Positions 1-9,558 of a DNA stretch of 64,000 nt are shown in pieces. A program made the position numbers and the translations under genes. Below the pieces are notes generated by a model, which was given only the letters and a program-made list of their open reading frames with translations, was not told the DNA's origin and made no database searches. Within the stretch, counting starts at the first letter, position 1. Each line of letters starts with the position of its first letter. The stretch is from Siderastrea radians (Eukaryota > Cnidaria > Anthozoa > Scleractinia > Rhizangiidae): positions 2,001,881 through 2,065,880 of the forward strand of contig OZ024887.1 in assembly GCA_964017195.1 (NCBI GenBank). The letters run 5' to 3'.

Positions 1-1
1 T

Positions 2-163
2 AAGCAACACGACATTGATTACAGTCGTGCCAAGAATTTGCAAGATAAATGGAAAGCCGATACCAAGATGATCCAAGCCATTGATCGATTACCCGGCAAG
101 AAAACCAAGACGGAACGGGTGGTCAAGAAAATCATGCAAGCCAAGAAACGTTTAAAATTGTAA
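2..163 (+). CDS. 3' end of viral-type gene with phospholipase A2-like HDxxY motif (partial)
   Basis: An open frame enters from the left edge and runs 53 codons to a TAA at 161-163. Seen: the motif HDIDY at the very start, then a lysine-rich tail ending KKRLKL. HDxxY is the catalytic His/Asp signature of parvovirus-type phospholipase A2 domains, which act in virion entry through endosomal membranes; related domains occur in some other small DNA viruses. The gene reads toward the polymerase on the same strand and is about 100 bp from the acidic minus-strand gene, so it is inferred to belong to the same adintovirus-like element, possibly as a minor capsid component. The calcium-binding loop and everything upstream lie outside the window, so the assignment rests on one motif. 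A basic DNA-binding core protein is the main alternative. Confidence 0.45.
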   Translation, partial: KQHDIDYSRAKNLQDKWKADTKMIQAIDRLPGKKTKTERVVKKIMQAKKRLKL

Positions 164-261
164 AATTTAATGACATGTTGAGTAAAAATAAACAATGAAA
201 ATGTCTCATTTGATTCACGAGTTGTCAAGTTCAATGTTCTGCCAAAATACTGAGACGAGGG

Positions 262-618
262 TTAAGACACTAAATCATACATCAAATCAATGCCCTCGTC
301 AGATGACATGTCATGAACAATGCCATCAGGGGGCACCAATGCCTCCACATCAAAGTCCTCGACATCATCCATGACCTGCTCCCAATCGTCGGGGTGACAT
401 GTCTTTCAATAAGTCCTGCAAACACGAAAGGTCATTCCAGTCAGGGGGTTCCACGACTTGCATGGTCCCCGCTCTCTTCGCTTTAACTTCTCACCAAACT
501 CCACGACACTTGGGTCGAGCACCAACTCCACCTTGACTTTCTTCAAGATGTCCTCCACCTCGAGATCCCCTTCGAATTCTTCAAACTCTATGAGTAATTG
601 GTCTTGACAAGAGGTCAT
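262..618 (-). pseudogene. small acidic viral-type protein, divergent from polymerase; two compensating frameshifts
   Basis: The minus strand reads from ATG at 616-618 to TAA at 262-264, about 118 codons. Its first part (codons 1-50, rich in Glu/Asp) and its last part (acidic, many DD and DE pairs, ending in YDLVS) are in the same frame, but the middle is sensible only in another frame. The two switches fall near a run of four G and a run of four C. Read straight through, the frame hits TGA at 406-408. The start was chosen because a TATA box at 650-656 (minus strand) would place transcription start just upstream of this ATG; the GTG five codons earlier is too close. I recognise no domain. Its head-to-head position with the polymerase suggests a small regulatory protein of the element; that is inference. 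Confidence 0.5.
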
Positions 619-807
619 CTTGGGATGACTCACCTCGAGGTGCGATCTGTTTTATAGTCTCTGGAATCATTCCCCGCAAAGCCTGATGGCCTATCTAGGG
701 AGGGGGGAGGGGGGTCCCCCCACCCTAGTTGACCCACAATACTTTGCGAGGAATGACTTTTTACCCTATAAAAGCCGGACATCCACCACCAGTGAGTTCA
801 TCTGATC
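619..807. promoter_or_regulatory. symmetric divergent promoter of the adintovirus-like element
   Basis: Two TATA boxes point outward: TATAAAAG at 767-774 on the plus strand, 34 bp before the polymerase ATG (808), and TATAAAA at 650-656 on the minus strand, about 32 bp before the minus ATG (618). Between them lies a nested inverted repeat: TCATTCCCCGCAAAG (667-681) pairs with CTTTGCGAGGAATGA (742-756) with one mismatch, and CTAGGG (695-700) pairs with CCCTAG (723-728) around a G-rich/C-rich core. The symmetry suggests one factor binding twice and coordinating both genes. Confidence 0.7.
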
Positions 808-1763
808 ATGGCCTCTCAGCCAGAAGAAGAAGCCGAAGCAGGTCCAAGTGGACTGACCACTGAAGAGATTTTGGCCTTACTATGCCTAGCCACCTCGGAT
901 TCTGAGAAAGAAGAGACGCCAGCGAATTCCTCTGATGAACCTTTGTTATGCCATGAAGAGATGGCGGACAGTGACGAGGATGATTTGATCTGCCACGAAC
1001 TCCTGGATGACGATGATGAGGATTGTCAACACGCTTTGGATCGCTTCGAACGCCAACGTGCGTTTCAAACCCAGCTCCTTCGACAAACTGGTGGAGGTTT
1101 GCATGCCAATACGGAGGGTGTCTTCGAGTTTGAACTCCAACCCTATGTCGACCGTTTGAGCAACCGTCTGGGAGTGCGTGAACGTCATTTCAATACCCAG
1201 TTACGCCAAAGGGGCAACTTGATTCCAGGTCAAAACATTACTCAAGCTCTCCAAGAGGGGTTACGTCGAGCCGTGAATCAAGTGTTGACCACCACCACAC
1301 CTGCCCTCCACGATCAAGATCGCCTCTACTTTACCATCGCATCCAACAGACTCCATAATAATTTTCAGGGCTGGGGATTACGAGCAGGAGAATGGCGTGA
1401 AGGCGGCGACCGTGTCGAGGCTTTGTTCCAACGTTTAGCCCAAGCCTTGAATAGCAACGAACAATTTGAAATGGACGACTCCTTTCAAGTATCCATTACT
1501 CAAGTCCATCATGCCCCTCAAGGAACCGGTAAACCACGCCAGAACAAACCCGGGCATCAACCTCTCCGAAATTTAATAGGCCAGAAACGTTCCATTATCC
1601 AGATCCAAAACAGGGATGAACTCTGCTGTGCCAGAGCCCTCGTCACCGCCAAAGCCAGAGTGGACAATCACCCAAAATACAACACCATTCGACAAGGAAG
1701 ACCTCTGCAGAGAACCCTAGCTTGGGACCTGCATCACGAAGCCAAGGTGCCCCTCGGCCCTTG
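808..1763 (+). pseudogene. polB: adintovirus-like type-B DNA polymerase, N-terminal part, with two LxCxE motifs (interrupted)
   Basis: ATG at 808 follows a TATA box by 34 bp. The 318 codons before the insertion have three zones. Residues 1-75 are acidic and hold two LxCxE motifs, LLCHE (46-50) and LICHE (60-64), the second followed at once by LLDDDDED; this matches the pocket-protein-binding arrangement of adenovirus E1A, papillomavirus E7 and polyomavirus T antigen. Residues 76-255 are a polar N-terminal domain I cannot name. Residues 258-318 form the conserved lead-in to the viral polymerase (ARAL and IRQGR motifs). The frame stops matching the family exactly at 1763, where a transposon begins; the rest of the gene resumes at 13178. 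The LxCxE zone could be a separately spliced product. Function is inferred from family; the gene is broken here. Confidence 0.85.
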
Positions 1764-1784
1764 CTCAGGTAGATTAAGGCCTGG

Positions 1785-2845
1785 TTCCCAGGGCTATTTT
1801 CTGTATATTTCACAAATTTGTCCCTAACTTCCTTAACAATTCACCGATTTCTGTGAAACTTTGCCAAATGTTGAGCCTTCACCTGTTGCATCGATCTGTT
1901 ATGGTGAGGAACTGAGGTGAAATCTGATACCCCCAAAAACCGGTACTTTAGGCGCCAAAAATGCCGTATGTCTTTACGAGGAAATTCCCACTATATATTC
2001 CCACTATAACAATGGATAGACCCCTCATTCAAATCAGTGTAAAGATAAACTCGACAAATCCACTCGGAATGAGTGTAAAACTTTTCTTATTTTTAGCAGC
2101 TATTCGTTCGTGTTTTGATTGAGTTCCGATTTCGTAACGTTTTCAAACATTTGACCAAGATATAGCCTGAATTTCATTAGGTTCCGAGCAGAAATGAAGA
2201 GAATGGTGCTGAAGGAGTTCAAAATATTTAATGCTGTGAATAAAGAAGCCCTTCTAATAGTGGGAAATTGAGAAACTCGTAACTGCGCGTACGGTCCTCT
2301 GGCCGCCATTTTGTCACGCGAGGATACAGTTGGAACAGTTGCCATGGCTGGGTATCGGCCAATTAGCTTTCTGAAAAGAGTTTACAAGGCTAGGCTGCGA
2401 AGTCGAAACATGGCGGACAAAGCTGTGAAGGCCGAAAGAACAAGCGAATTTCAAAGGCCATGACGCTGCACTGGAACTTTCAAAACACATAAAAATTTTG
2501 CAGAAATAAAGAGAAAATTCGTATCTTTCAAATGAAGATATTTTTGTTTGTTTGTAAGAGCGAAATAAGATAACGGAGTGGACGCAATAACAACAACAAC
2601 AACCTGTAGTGTAGTTTTGAAGGCAATGACAACATGAGCCTTTTTCGTTTCTTTTCTTGAGCCACGGATAGGAAACGCGGGATATCTTTAACTAAATTTG
2701 TAACTCTATCTCATACGGTTTAAAATTACTGAAATACATTACTAGTTTGCGCGCAATTTTCAAAAGTTTCCAGCTCATCTTGTGGCTAAATCACAACATT
2801 GCGAATATTACAGTCGAGAAAAGGAAAGAAATTAGCAAGAAGAGG
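1785..2845. other. left arm of the kinase transposon, no convincing gene
   Basis: Non-coding by eye. It contains YY1-like motifs (CCGCCATTTTG near 2301, ATGGCGGAC near 2411), a short AAC microsatellite near 2587-2605, and the presumed promoter and 5' leader of the transposase gene. A 17-codon frame starting ATGGCGGAC at about 2410 could be a leader exon, but no clear splice donor follows. Confidence 0.4.
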
Positions 2846-5800
2846 ATGTCTGTCATATTTAGTTGTGGGTTTTCGAGGGTGGCCGTCAAAGAAAGTTTTC
2901 ATAAACCTGGGAGTGTGGCTAAAGAGACTGATCCCGTTCAGCGATGGAAAAACTACCTCGAGTTGCTGGATGAATCAGCGCGGGCAAAATTGGCTGTGGA
3001 GAGGACACTGTTTATGAAAAAGTCCAGAATCATTTACGATTTATTTCGGAAAATGAACTCTCAGAACAGGAATGAATACCTCCAGTACTTTTCTCTTGAA
3101 AACTGGAAGGCATTACCAGAATCACAAAAATCAGAGCACACGACGTCGAACTGTGATGCCTGTCAAGTACATCACTTTGCTATGCAATCTCTCTTCCCGA
3201 ACGCTGCCAAGCTGAATCCACAAAAGCTAGTTCAAGATGCCCTTGCTGAAAATGGAAACAACGGAAACAGCAAAGTAAAGCCAACACAAAAGGCTATTAA
3301 ATCAGCAGTTAAGCACATTTATTCCAAGATTGATGCGCCCTTTCAGAAAGTTTTTAAAGTCAGCTTTGCTGAAGCTCAAACAAAAGTATCCGAGCTTGAG
3401 CTTCAGAAAAAGAAAAACAAGATCCAAAAGAAACGCGAACGTCGACAACGGGCACGCCAAGAAAAACGGAAGGTCGAAGAGGAATGGTCCAAACGTGACA
3501 CTGAAACGATGTTAGCGACGAGGCAGTCTTTCAGTCAGCGGGCCAGACAGAGGAAGGCTCTCTATTTTGAGACCATGGAGGAGGCCGTTGTAAGGGTCGG
3601 GAAACGGAAGAAGCAGGAAGATCTCGGTGAAAGAAAGAAAAAACGCCATTCTCCGCCACCAAACAATGTCAACTTTGACAAGGAAAACCTCCTGCAAGAA
3701 GTAACAAACATGAAGGATGGTGAGAAGGTTAGTATATTTTATGTAAATTTACGTCCTTACACAGTGTATGGGAGGACCATGCCAAAAAAAGTACACATAA
3801 TGTGTGTAAAATTCTCTTTTAGTTTAAAAATTTTAAAGTAAAAAAGGTTCAGTTGTAGAAAGGCTACTGTGAAGCAGCTACTCTGAACCCTGAGAACAGG
3901 TTCCATATTGAGGAATAGGGAAAGTGAAGCAAGCTGAGTGCAGCCTGGGGCAGGGGCAGGGGTTACCCCCACCTCCCACTGGACCCCAGACCATGCTCAA
4001 CGATATCCTTTTTCACCCTCTTCCACACTAAGAAGCCTCTATTCGGGCTATGAGGCACCCACATAACCAGAGCTGACATCACTACACATAATCCAAGTTT
4101 TGTAATATGAAACAGCTATCAACAATCCAGACCTACCCCACCCCTAACCCCCCTCCCAAACACAGCCCACAAACTTGAGTTAACAGTTATCCAGAAGTGA
4201 TACATGTACCTGTAGTTTACACTTACTTTACAACTAGGAGCTATCTTAGAGCTCTGATTCGAAAACCATACTTACAAAAGGAAGCAACGTTACTGAATTA
4301 ACTTGAAATTCAACTCACATTAATTGCTACATTGCATTATGTCAGTCACTGATTTAATATAAACTATTCCCTAGATCAATTATTCAGACCTTGCAAGAAG
4401 ATATGGTCTAGCAGAAGTGAGGTTAGGAAACATGGTGGTGAAGGAGTACCTGGAAAATGAAGGCGTCAATTTACAACGTTTCCAACAGCTTCGCAAAAGT
4501 AATCCAAAGCCAAGGCGTAGGCTCAACAGGATGGTTGGAGGAGAGATAACTGTTCCAACACCTAGAACAGACAGAGAAATCAAAGAAACACTTAAGGTTA
4601 GCTGCATGGCACAACAAAAGACTAAAAGTTGGTGTCAAACATTTTTGAATTTTTGGGGGTTAAAAGGCCTGAGAATCCCTTGGTTGAAAAGCCCAATTGT
4701 TTTGAAGTACAAGGCATGTTTTTAGCAATGTTATTTTTCTTCTGTTTGTTGCCTGTTCCCACATTATTCTGCAGTTGAGATTATACTAAAAAATATATCA
4801 TATGTTGCAGTTTAATATATATGTTGCAGTTCAGTTTTGTTCCTGACTAGGGTGCAGCTTTTATTTTCCTTTGTTGTTGTGTATCTTAATAGGTGGTAAT
4901 GAATAGAAAAAAAAAGAAAAAGAAAATAAAACGTGCACCAAGAACAAACTTTATCCATGTACATGCATACATTAATAGTTTCTCATTAATTTCAGGTCAA
5001 ACTTGAGGCAGGGGAATACATCATTGGTGAGTTGGTGGTGCCCAAGCAGTATAAGAAGCTGGTCTTGAAAAGTGATGGCACTTTAAAAGAAGTCCTATTC
5101 ACAGTTTGTGGAAGGAAAATACCTCTGAATGAAATCAGGAAGAGAGAACTGGACAGGTGTGAGCAGCTTGGAATAGTTAGAGGGCAAACCAACCAGGAGT
5201 ATGAGAAGATGACCGACGAGGAGATTACTGACAGGCTAAAAGAGTTGGGAGAGAATGAGAACCACTCAGGGGATACTCCAGGACAGAGAAGAGAACGGCT
5301 GATCAAGTTTGAGAGAACCAGACACTTGATGTTATGGGGAGATGGTTCAACAATTCTTAACCATGGCCATCTCCTATACCTTATCCAGTGTGTTTTTGAT
5401 CCAGCCTTCTACTTTACAACAGCAGAAATGAAAGCCAAAGGTCATGACATTAATGTCCCTGCACTTGTGGAAAAGCCCCATGTCTACATCCTAGGGAGGT
5501 GCAGTGCAAAGGAAGTTGAGCAGTTGGCTTATGTGGACACAAGGCGAGAGTGTTTGGACCAGCTGCAGAATAACCTGCTGACAAGTGAGGGTGTTCCAGT
5601 GACAGATGTCATGCGTTTTTTTCATGGTGATGGGCCAGAGCAGCAATTTGAAAGTGGCGAGCAGAGGGGGGGGTAACAATGGCTGTAGTGCCTGTAGCGG
5701 TGACTCACGGAGATACCGTGACCTAGCTTACAGCTTAAGGTGCCCACATCTCTCCCTAGCAGACCGTTGCAGAATAGTTCATGCGGGACCAGCTGGGAGA

Positions 5801-8345
5801 ACAAAGAGAAATGGAGGAATCAGGCCTTTCAAAGACATGACCGTAGCAGAGCTAAGAGCTGAGTGTGCAGAAAGGGGATTGGATGATGAGGGATTAAAGA
5901 AAGAGCTGCAGCAAAACCTGAAGGAACAGCTGAAGGGTGTGCAGAGGGTACCAGCTTTGCTGATCAATGAGCAGGACAAGCGCATGGAAGATATTAACTT
6001 GGGTACAGAATGTTTATTTCATCACAATTATAATTGTAACAAAGGAAATATAATGTAATCACCCTACAGTGCTTGGCATTATTAATCTGCAAGCATTAGT
6101 CCCAGTGCTGCTGATCCAGCTTTATATGTGCTAGCCAAGGGTATAAAATGAACTAGCTTTTAGCCAAGCCATATATCTACAGGTTTGCATAAATACAGTA
6201 TAGTCATCTGAAATACTGTGAAACTAATCATATGCATTCTGGCTTTTATTTCCCTTTTACCTTTCAGGCATGTATGAAGTCCTGCCAACAGAGCCACTAC
6301 ACGACATAAAAGAACACATCTCCAATGTTGTCACCGAGATTGTTGCCCACCTTCCTGATGATGAGAAGATTTTATGTGAGAAAACACTGGAGTTAGTGGC
6401 AGGAACCAAAGAACAACTCCGTGGCTCAGACTATCGGGAGATATCTATAGTGCTGGCAAAACAATTAAGAGGTTATTAAGAAAAGAATTCTTGTAGAAGT
6501 AGTAGTTAATAATAATAACAATAATAATAATAAACTCATTAATACCCCTGAAAAGGGCTTTTCAGGTATTAAGTACAATAATAAAAGTGAATATTAAAAA
6601 AAAGGGGTAAAAAGGGCTAACAAAATCTTTGTAAAATTTGTTATATAAAATGTTTCTATGATCAAATTTTTCACTAATTATTATTGTGCTCTAAAAGTAC
6701 TTTACAAAACCCAAAAAATATAACTCAGGAATATATTTAAGTAACTTCAATGGGAAGAACAAAATTTGAATTAATCACCACCTCCTCACTGAGATGTGAA
6801 AAATATGACATATTAATTGAATGATATCCACCAGCCAGGTGTCTTAAAGATTATATCGATTTACTTGCAGGATTTGTGAGTGACAAGGTACAGACTCTTC
6901 TGGATACAATGACAGAATTATCCAGAATTCTCTATTCCAGACCAGAGGAGCGCTGCCCAAGAAGCATTCTGAGACTTCACAATCAGAGTTTTATTCATGC
7001 CATTGCATGTGAAGAGGTGATTGGGAAGCCTCAAATTCTCACTGAGAAAAAGTTCTATGGACGGTACCTGCATTCTTTGGTTGTGCATGCCCCTATCCAG
7101 CACCGTATTATCTGCTCCAGGTCAACAAACACAGAGCAACAAGAACGCCACTTCAACACGTTTTCCAGCATCTCTACAGCAACATCAAGTAGGAGACCTG
7201 GAGAGATAATAACACCAGGCATCATAAGGATGCAAGCCGAGATGACATCAGAGGAGACCAAACAGAGAGACACAGTAAAGGAGCAAGAGTCAAGACTTGG
7301 GAAGCTAGCACGATGCCTGCCTCCAGCACAAAACACCGTCATTCCACATAGAATAATCCTAAAGTATCCACACGCCTATCAAGCACACCTCGAAAAAGTT
7401 TCAGATTTCCTTCTTTGTGGTGAAGGCATTTGGTGGAGGCACATCCTCACTGGAGTTGAATTTCTTGATGGTCCTGAAGAAAGAGAGACCAATGATCATG
7501 GCCCACCTTTTCATCACTTCCGTACTCACACACTCAAGTCAGAAGACCAATATTTAAGGAACTGTTGGAAGCAGTGTTTGTCAAACCAGGTCCCCATACC
7601 CCACCATGCAGTGAGAATTTATGATGAAGATGGCAATCTGGAATCAATTAAGTACACTGGGTTTTTAGAAAATAATGATGACAATGAAAGCATAAATGAT
7701 GAAATAATAGAAGATAACAACAGCTGTAATGATATCCAGGAGGACAACAACAGTTACTGTGATGGAGTTCAACAACAGGATGAAGATGCGGATGACAACA
7801 TCGTTAACTTCCAACAAGTGGGAGAAGATCTCATTGAGCCTGAAAATGTAGCAGATGAAATAATGGAAGTTAACAATCAGGAAGAACCCCCCATGGCAGA
7901 GGCTGCAAGTAATTTAGCACAGGATGAAGGAGTAAAAATAGCAAAGGGACCTACAAATCAGTCCCCAATTCCTGCAAAGCCACCTACTGAAAGGTACAAG
8001 TTAAAGTCAACTATAGCAAAAAATGTCGCTAAGGTACTGGGCGAAACCAAGGAAGTCATAACATTTGACAAATTGCGTTCCCAGCTGAGGCAAAATATGG
8101 AAAACAAATCAACACAAGAAAATTATGAAGCTTCACTGGCTGCTGTACAAACACAGGTGCTTGCAAAGCATTCAAGTGTGAAAAAGCAGTTTAAGGAATG
8201 GGAGAGATGCTTTTTCATAGAGAATGAGTGCAATGAGCCGACCTTGGATGATATCCGCACTGATGAGAGAGGGCATGATCTGTATAAGAGCCTCAGACTG
8301 TGTAAACAGCTGTTGGAGCATTGGAACATAACAGTTCATTTGTAG
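2846..8345 (+). CDS. DDE-like transposase of the kinase transposon, five exons, one frameshift
   Basis: Exons 2846-3727, 4375-4596, 4996-6002, 6268-6471 and 6871-8345 join in matching phases (0,0,1,1) at GT-AG sites; with one extra base removed the frame is 1,262 codons. Exon 1 gives a basic coiled-coil region (KKKNKIQKKRERRQRARQ). Exon 3 contains a WGDGS motif and, about 115 residues later, FFHGDGPEQQFESGEQ followed by a Cys pair; these look like the first two acidic positions and metal-binding insert of an RNase H-fold transposase. Exon 4 holds LPTEPLHDIKEHI; exon 5 a QHRIICSR...NTEQQERHFN block and an acidic Asn-rich tail. The same architecture occurs in unnamed multi-copy proteins of cnidarians. 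A run of eight G at 5666-5673 shifts the frame by +1 inside exon 3: either decay or a homopolymer error. Catalytic role is inferred from motifs and position between TIRs. Confidence 0.75.
6537..6572. repeat. short perfect hairpin in transposase intron 4
   Basis: AATACC(C)CTGAAAAG and CTTTTCAGGTATT face each other around a GG spacer, a near-perfect palindrome in an AT-rich intron that also carries an AAT microsatellite (6510-6535). Purpose unknown. Confidence 0.5.
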
Positions 8346-8449
8346 TCACGATTTCAATTTAGTTTCAATCAAAAGTTTCTTCAGGCAAGAATCAGTATGA
8401 GTACCAAGATGGTCCAGTGGAAGATTAGCAGCACCAGCCAAAGATAAAT

Positions 8450-8465
8450 GGCTCTTTTAAGAGCC
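8450..8465 (+). terminator. histone-type mRNA 3' stem-loop, copy 1
   Basis: GGCTCTTTTAAGAGCC forms a 6-bp stem with a four-base TTTA loop. It matches the metazoan replication-dependent histone mRNA 3' end consensus exactly, including the A-rich 5' flank (GATAAAT) and C/A-rich 3' flank (CCCACC). It lies 105 bp after the transposase stop, a normal spacing for a histone-type 3' UTR. No histone gene is nearby. Confidence 0.7.
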
Positions 8466-8545
8466 CCCACCCTGCATTGCACACCGCAGGGCAAAATCCT
8501 GTAGGTCGAGCGTTCGACATTGCACTCTACAGGTAACAAGAAAAT

Positions 8546-8561
8546 TGCTCTTTTAAGAGCC
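8546..8561 (+). terminator. histone-type stem-loop, copy 2 (first base pair lost)
   Basis: TGCTCTTTTAAGAGCC is the same hairpin with the first G changed to T, which breaks one closing pair that SLBP binding normally requires. It is carried in a second copy of a 96-bp tandem unit. Confidence 0.6.
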
Positions 8562-8642
8562 CCACCCTGCATTGCACTCTGCAGGGAAAAATCCTGTAGG
8601 TCGAGCGTTCGACATTGCACTCTACAGGTAACAAACAAAAAT

Positions 8643-8658
8643 GGCTCCTTTAGGAGCC
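8643..8658 (+). terminator. histone-type stem-loop, copy 3 (covarying stem)
   Basis: GGCTCCTTTAGGAGCC keeps the 6-bp stem and TTTA loop, but the sixth pair is C-G instead of T-A: both sides changed together. ACCA follows, as in histone 3' ends. The compensating change argues that the structure, not just the sequence, was kept. Confidence 0.65.
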
Positions 8659-9558
8659 ACCATGTTTAATAAAAGTCATGACCAACAATCACCAATACAT
8701 TACATAATGTAGATATGCTAACTGATTAATACTGTGAAGCCCAGTATAAACTCTCAGCAAGTACACGTATCATTTTTCCTTGACTAGTAACTAGCTGTCC
8801 CTCGAATAATCACCCCCCCCCCCATTCCCCCCTCATCCCACAATGTACCCCTGCACATTCCTTGTATGGTCCAGCTGACGCAACTCTATGGAAAACATAC
8901 CTGGGAGTTGAGGTGTGTTAAAATTAAAAATAAAATTTTCAAATTTTAGATAGTTTTAAAATTTAAAAGAAATTTTATTTTAAAAGTTAAAAAAAAATTT
9001 TCAGATTCCTTCCCATTGGATCAAAAGGTTGCCTGATAAATGAGAAACAAGCCCAGCTCTTTGTTAACAATAAGGTAAATTCCAAAGGTAAATTAAGCTT
9101 AACTTATCTTAAGTCATTTCCAACACTTAAGAGTTACATGTAAACCTACCATTTTGATATGTCCGTAATCCATTATGAACAAAGTGCGTTCGCACAAAAT
9201 AGTTAAATGCTCCTCCATTTTGCCCCAGGTAGACTTCTAACCTCGTAAAAGAAGCAAAATGTATTTCCAGAAGACTTTCGGATCGTGAACGTCGCTTTTC
9301 AAACACTTTTCTTCAACGCACGCGATGAAAAATGCCATGACAACCGCACATTCCAACTCCCTTTGCGCACGCTTCTCAATGAGACCGCTGATCGGTGAAC
9401 CTGTTATTCTAATTCCCAGATTTCCTCGGTTCCGAACGGAACGTAAACAAACACTCTGGAAACTAGAACTTTGATCATATTTGGTCATAGTTACCTTTTT
9501 TGGACGGACCGAGGGCGCGAAATGCGAAATTTTGCCGCGTATTTATAGTGAAATAATC
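8659..9558. other. intergenic stretch between transposase and kinase
   Basis: No gene supported. It holds a C-rich run (about 8810-8840), a TTTTAAAATTTAAAA-type AT block at 8930-9000, and CpG-rich sequence from 9280 onward that is the likely kinase promoter. A minus-strand open frame at 9237-9488 has no recognisable feature. Confidence 0.4.

Larger units (their letters stand above)
8450..8641 (+). repeat. 96-bp tandem duplication carrying the stem-loops
   Basis: Two near-identical units (8450-8545 and 8546-8641) each contain a stem-loop, a CACCCTGCATTGCAC stretch, and a second possible hairpin where CTGTAG pairs with CTACAG around GTCGAGCGTTCGAC. The third stem-loop begins a third, truncated unit. 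Confidence 0.8.

Noticed and set aside
8381..8638. Minus-strand frame with repeated peptide
   Set aside because: It is the complement of the 96-bp tandem unit that carries the stem-loops.
8450..8658. A lost histone gene cluster as the source of the stem-loops
   Set aside because: No histone-like peptide is found in any frame between 8.3 and 9.5 kb; the hairpins lie well inside the transposon ends.
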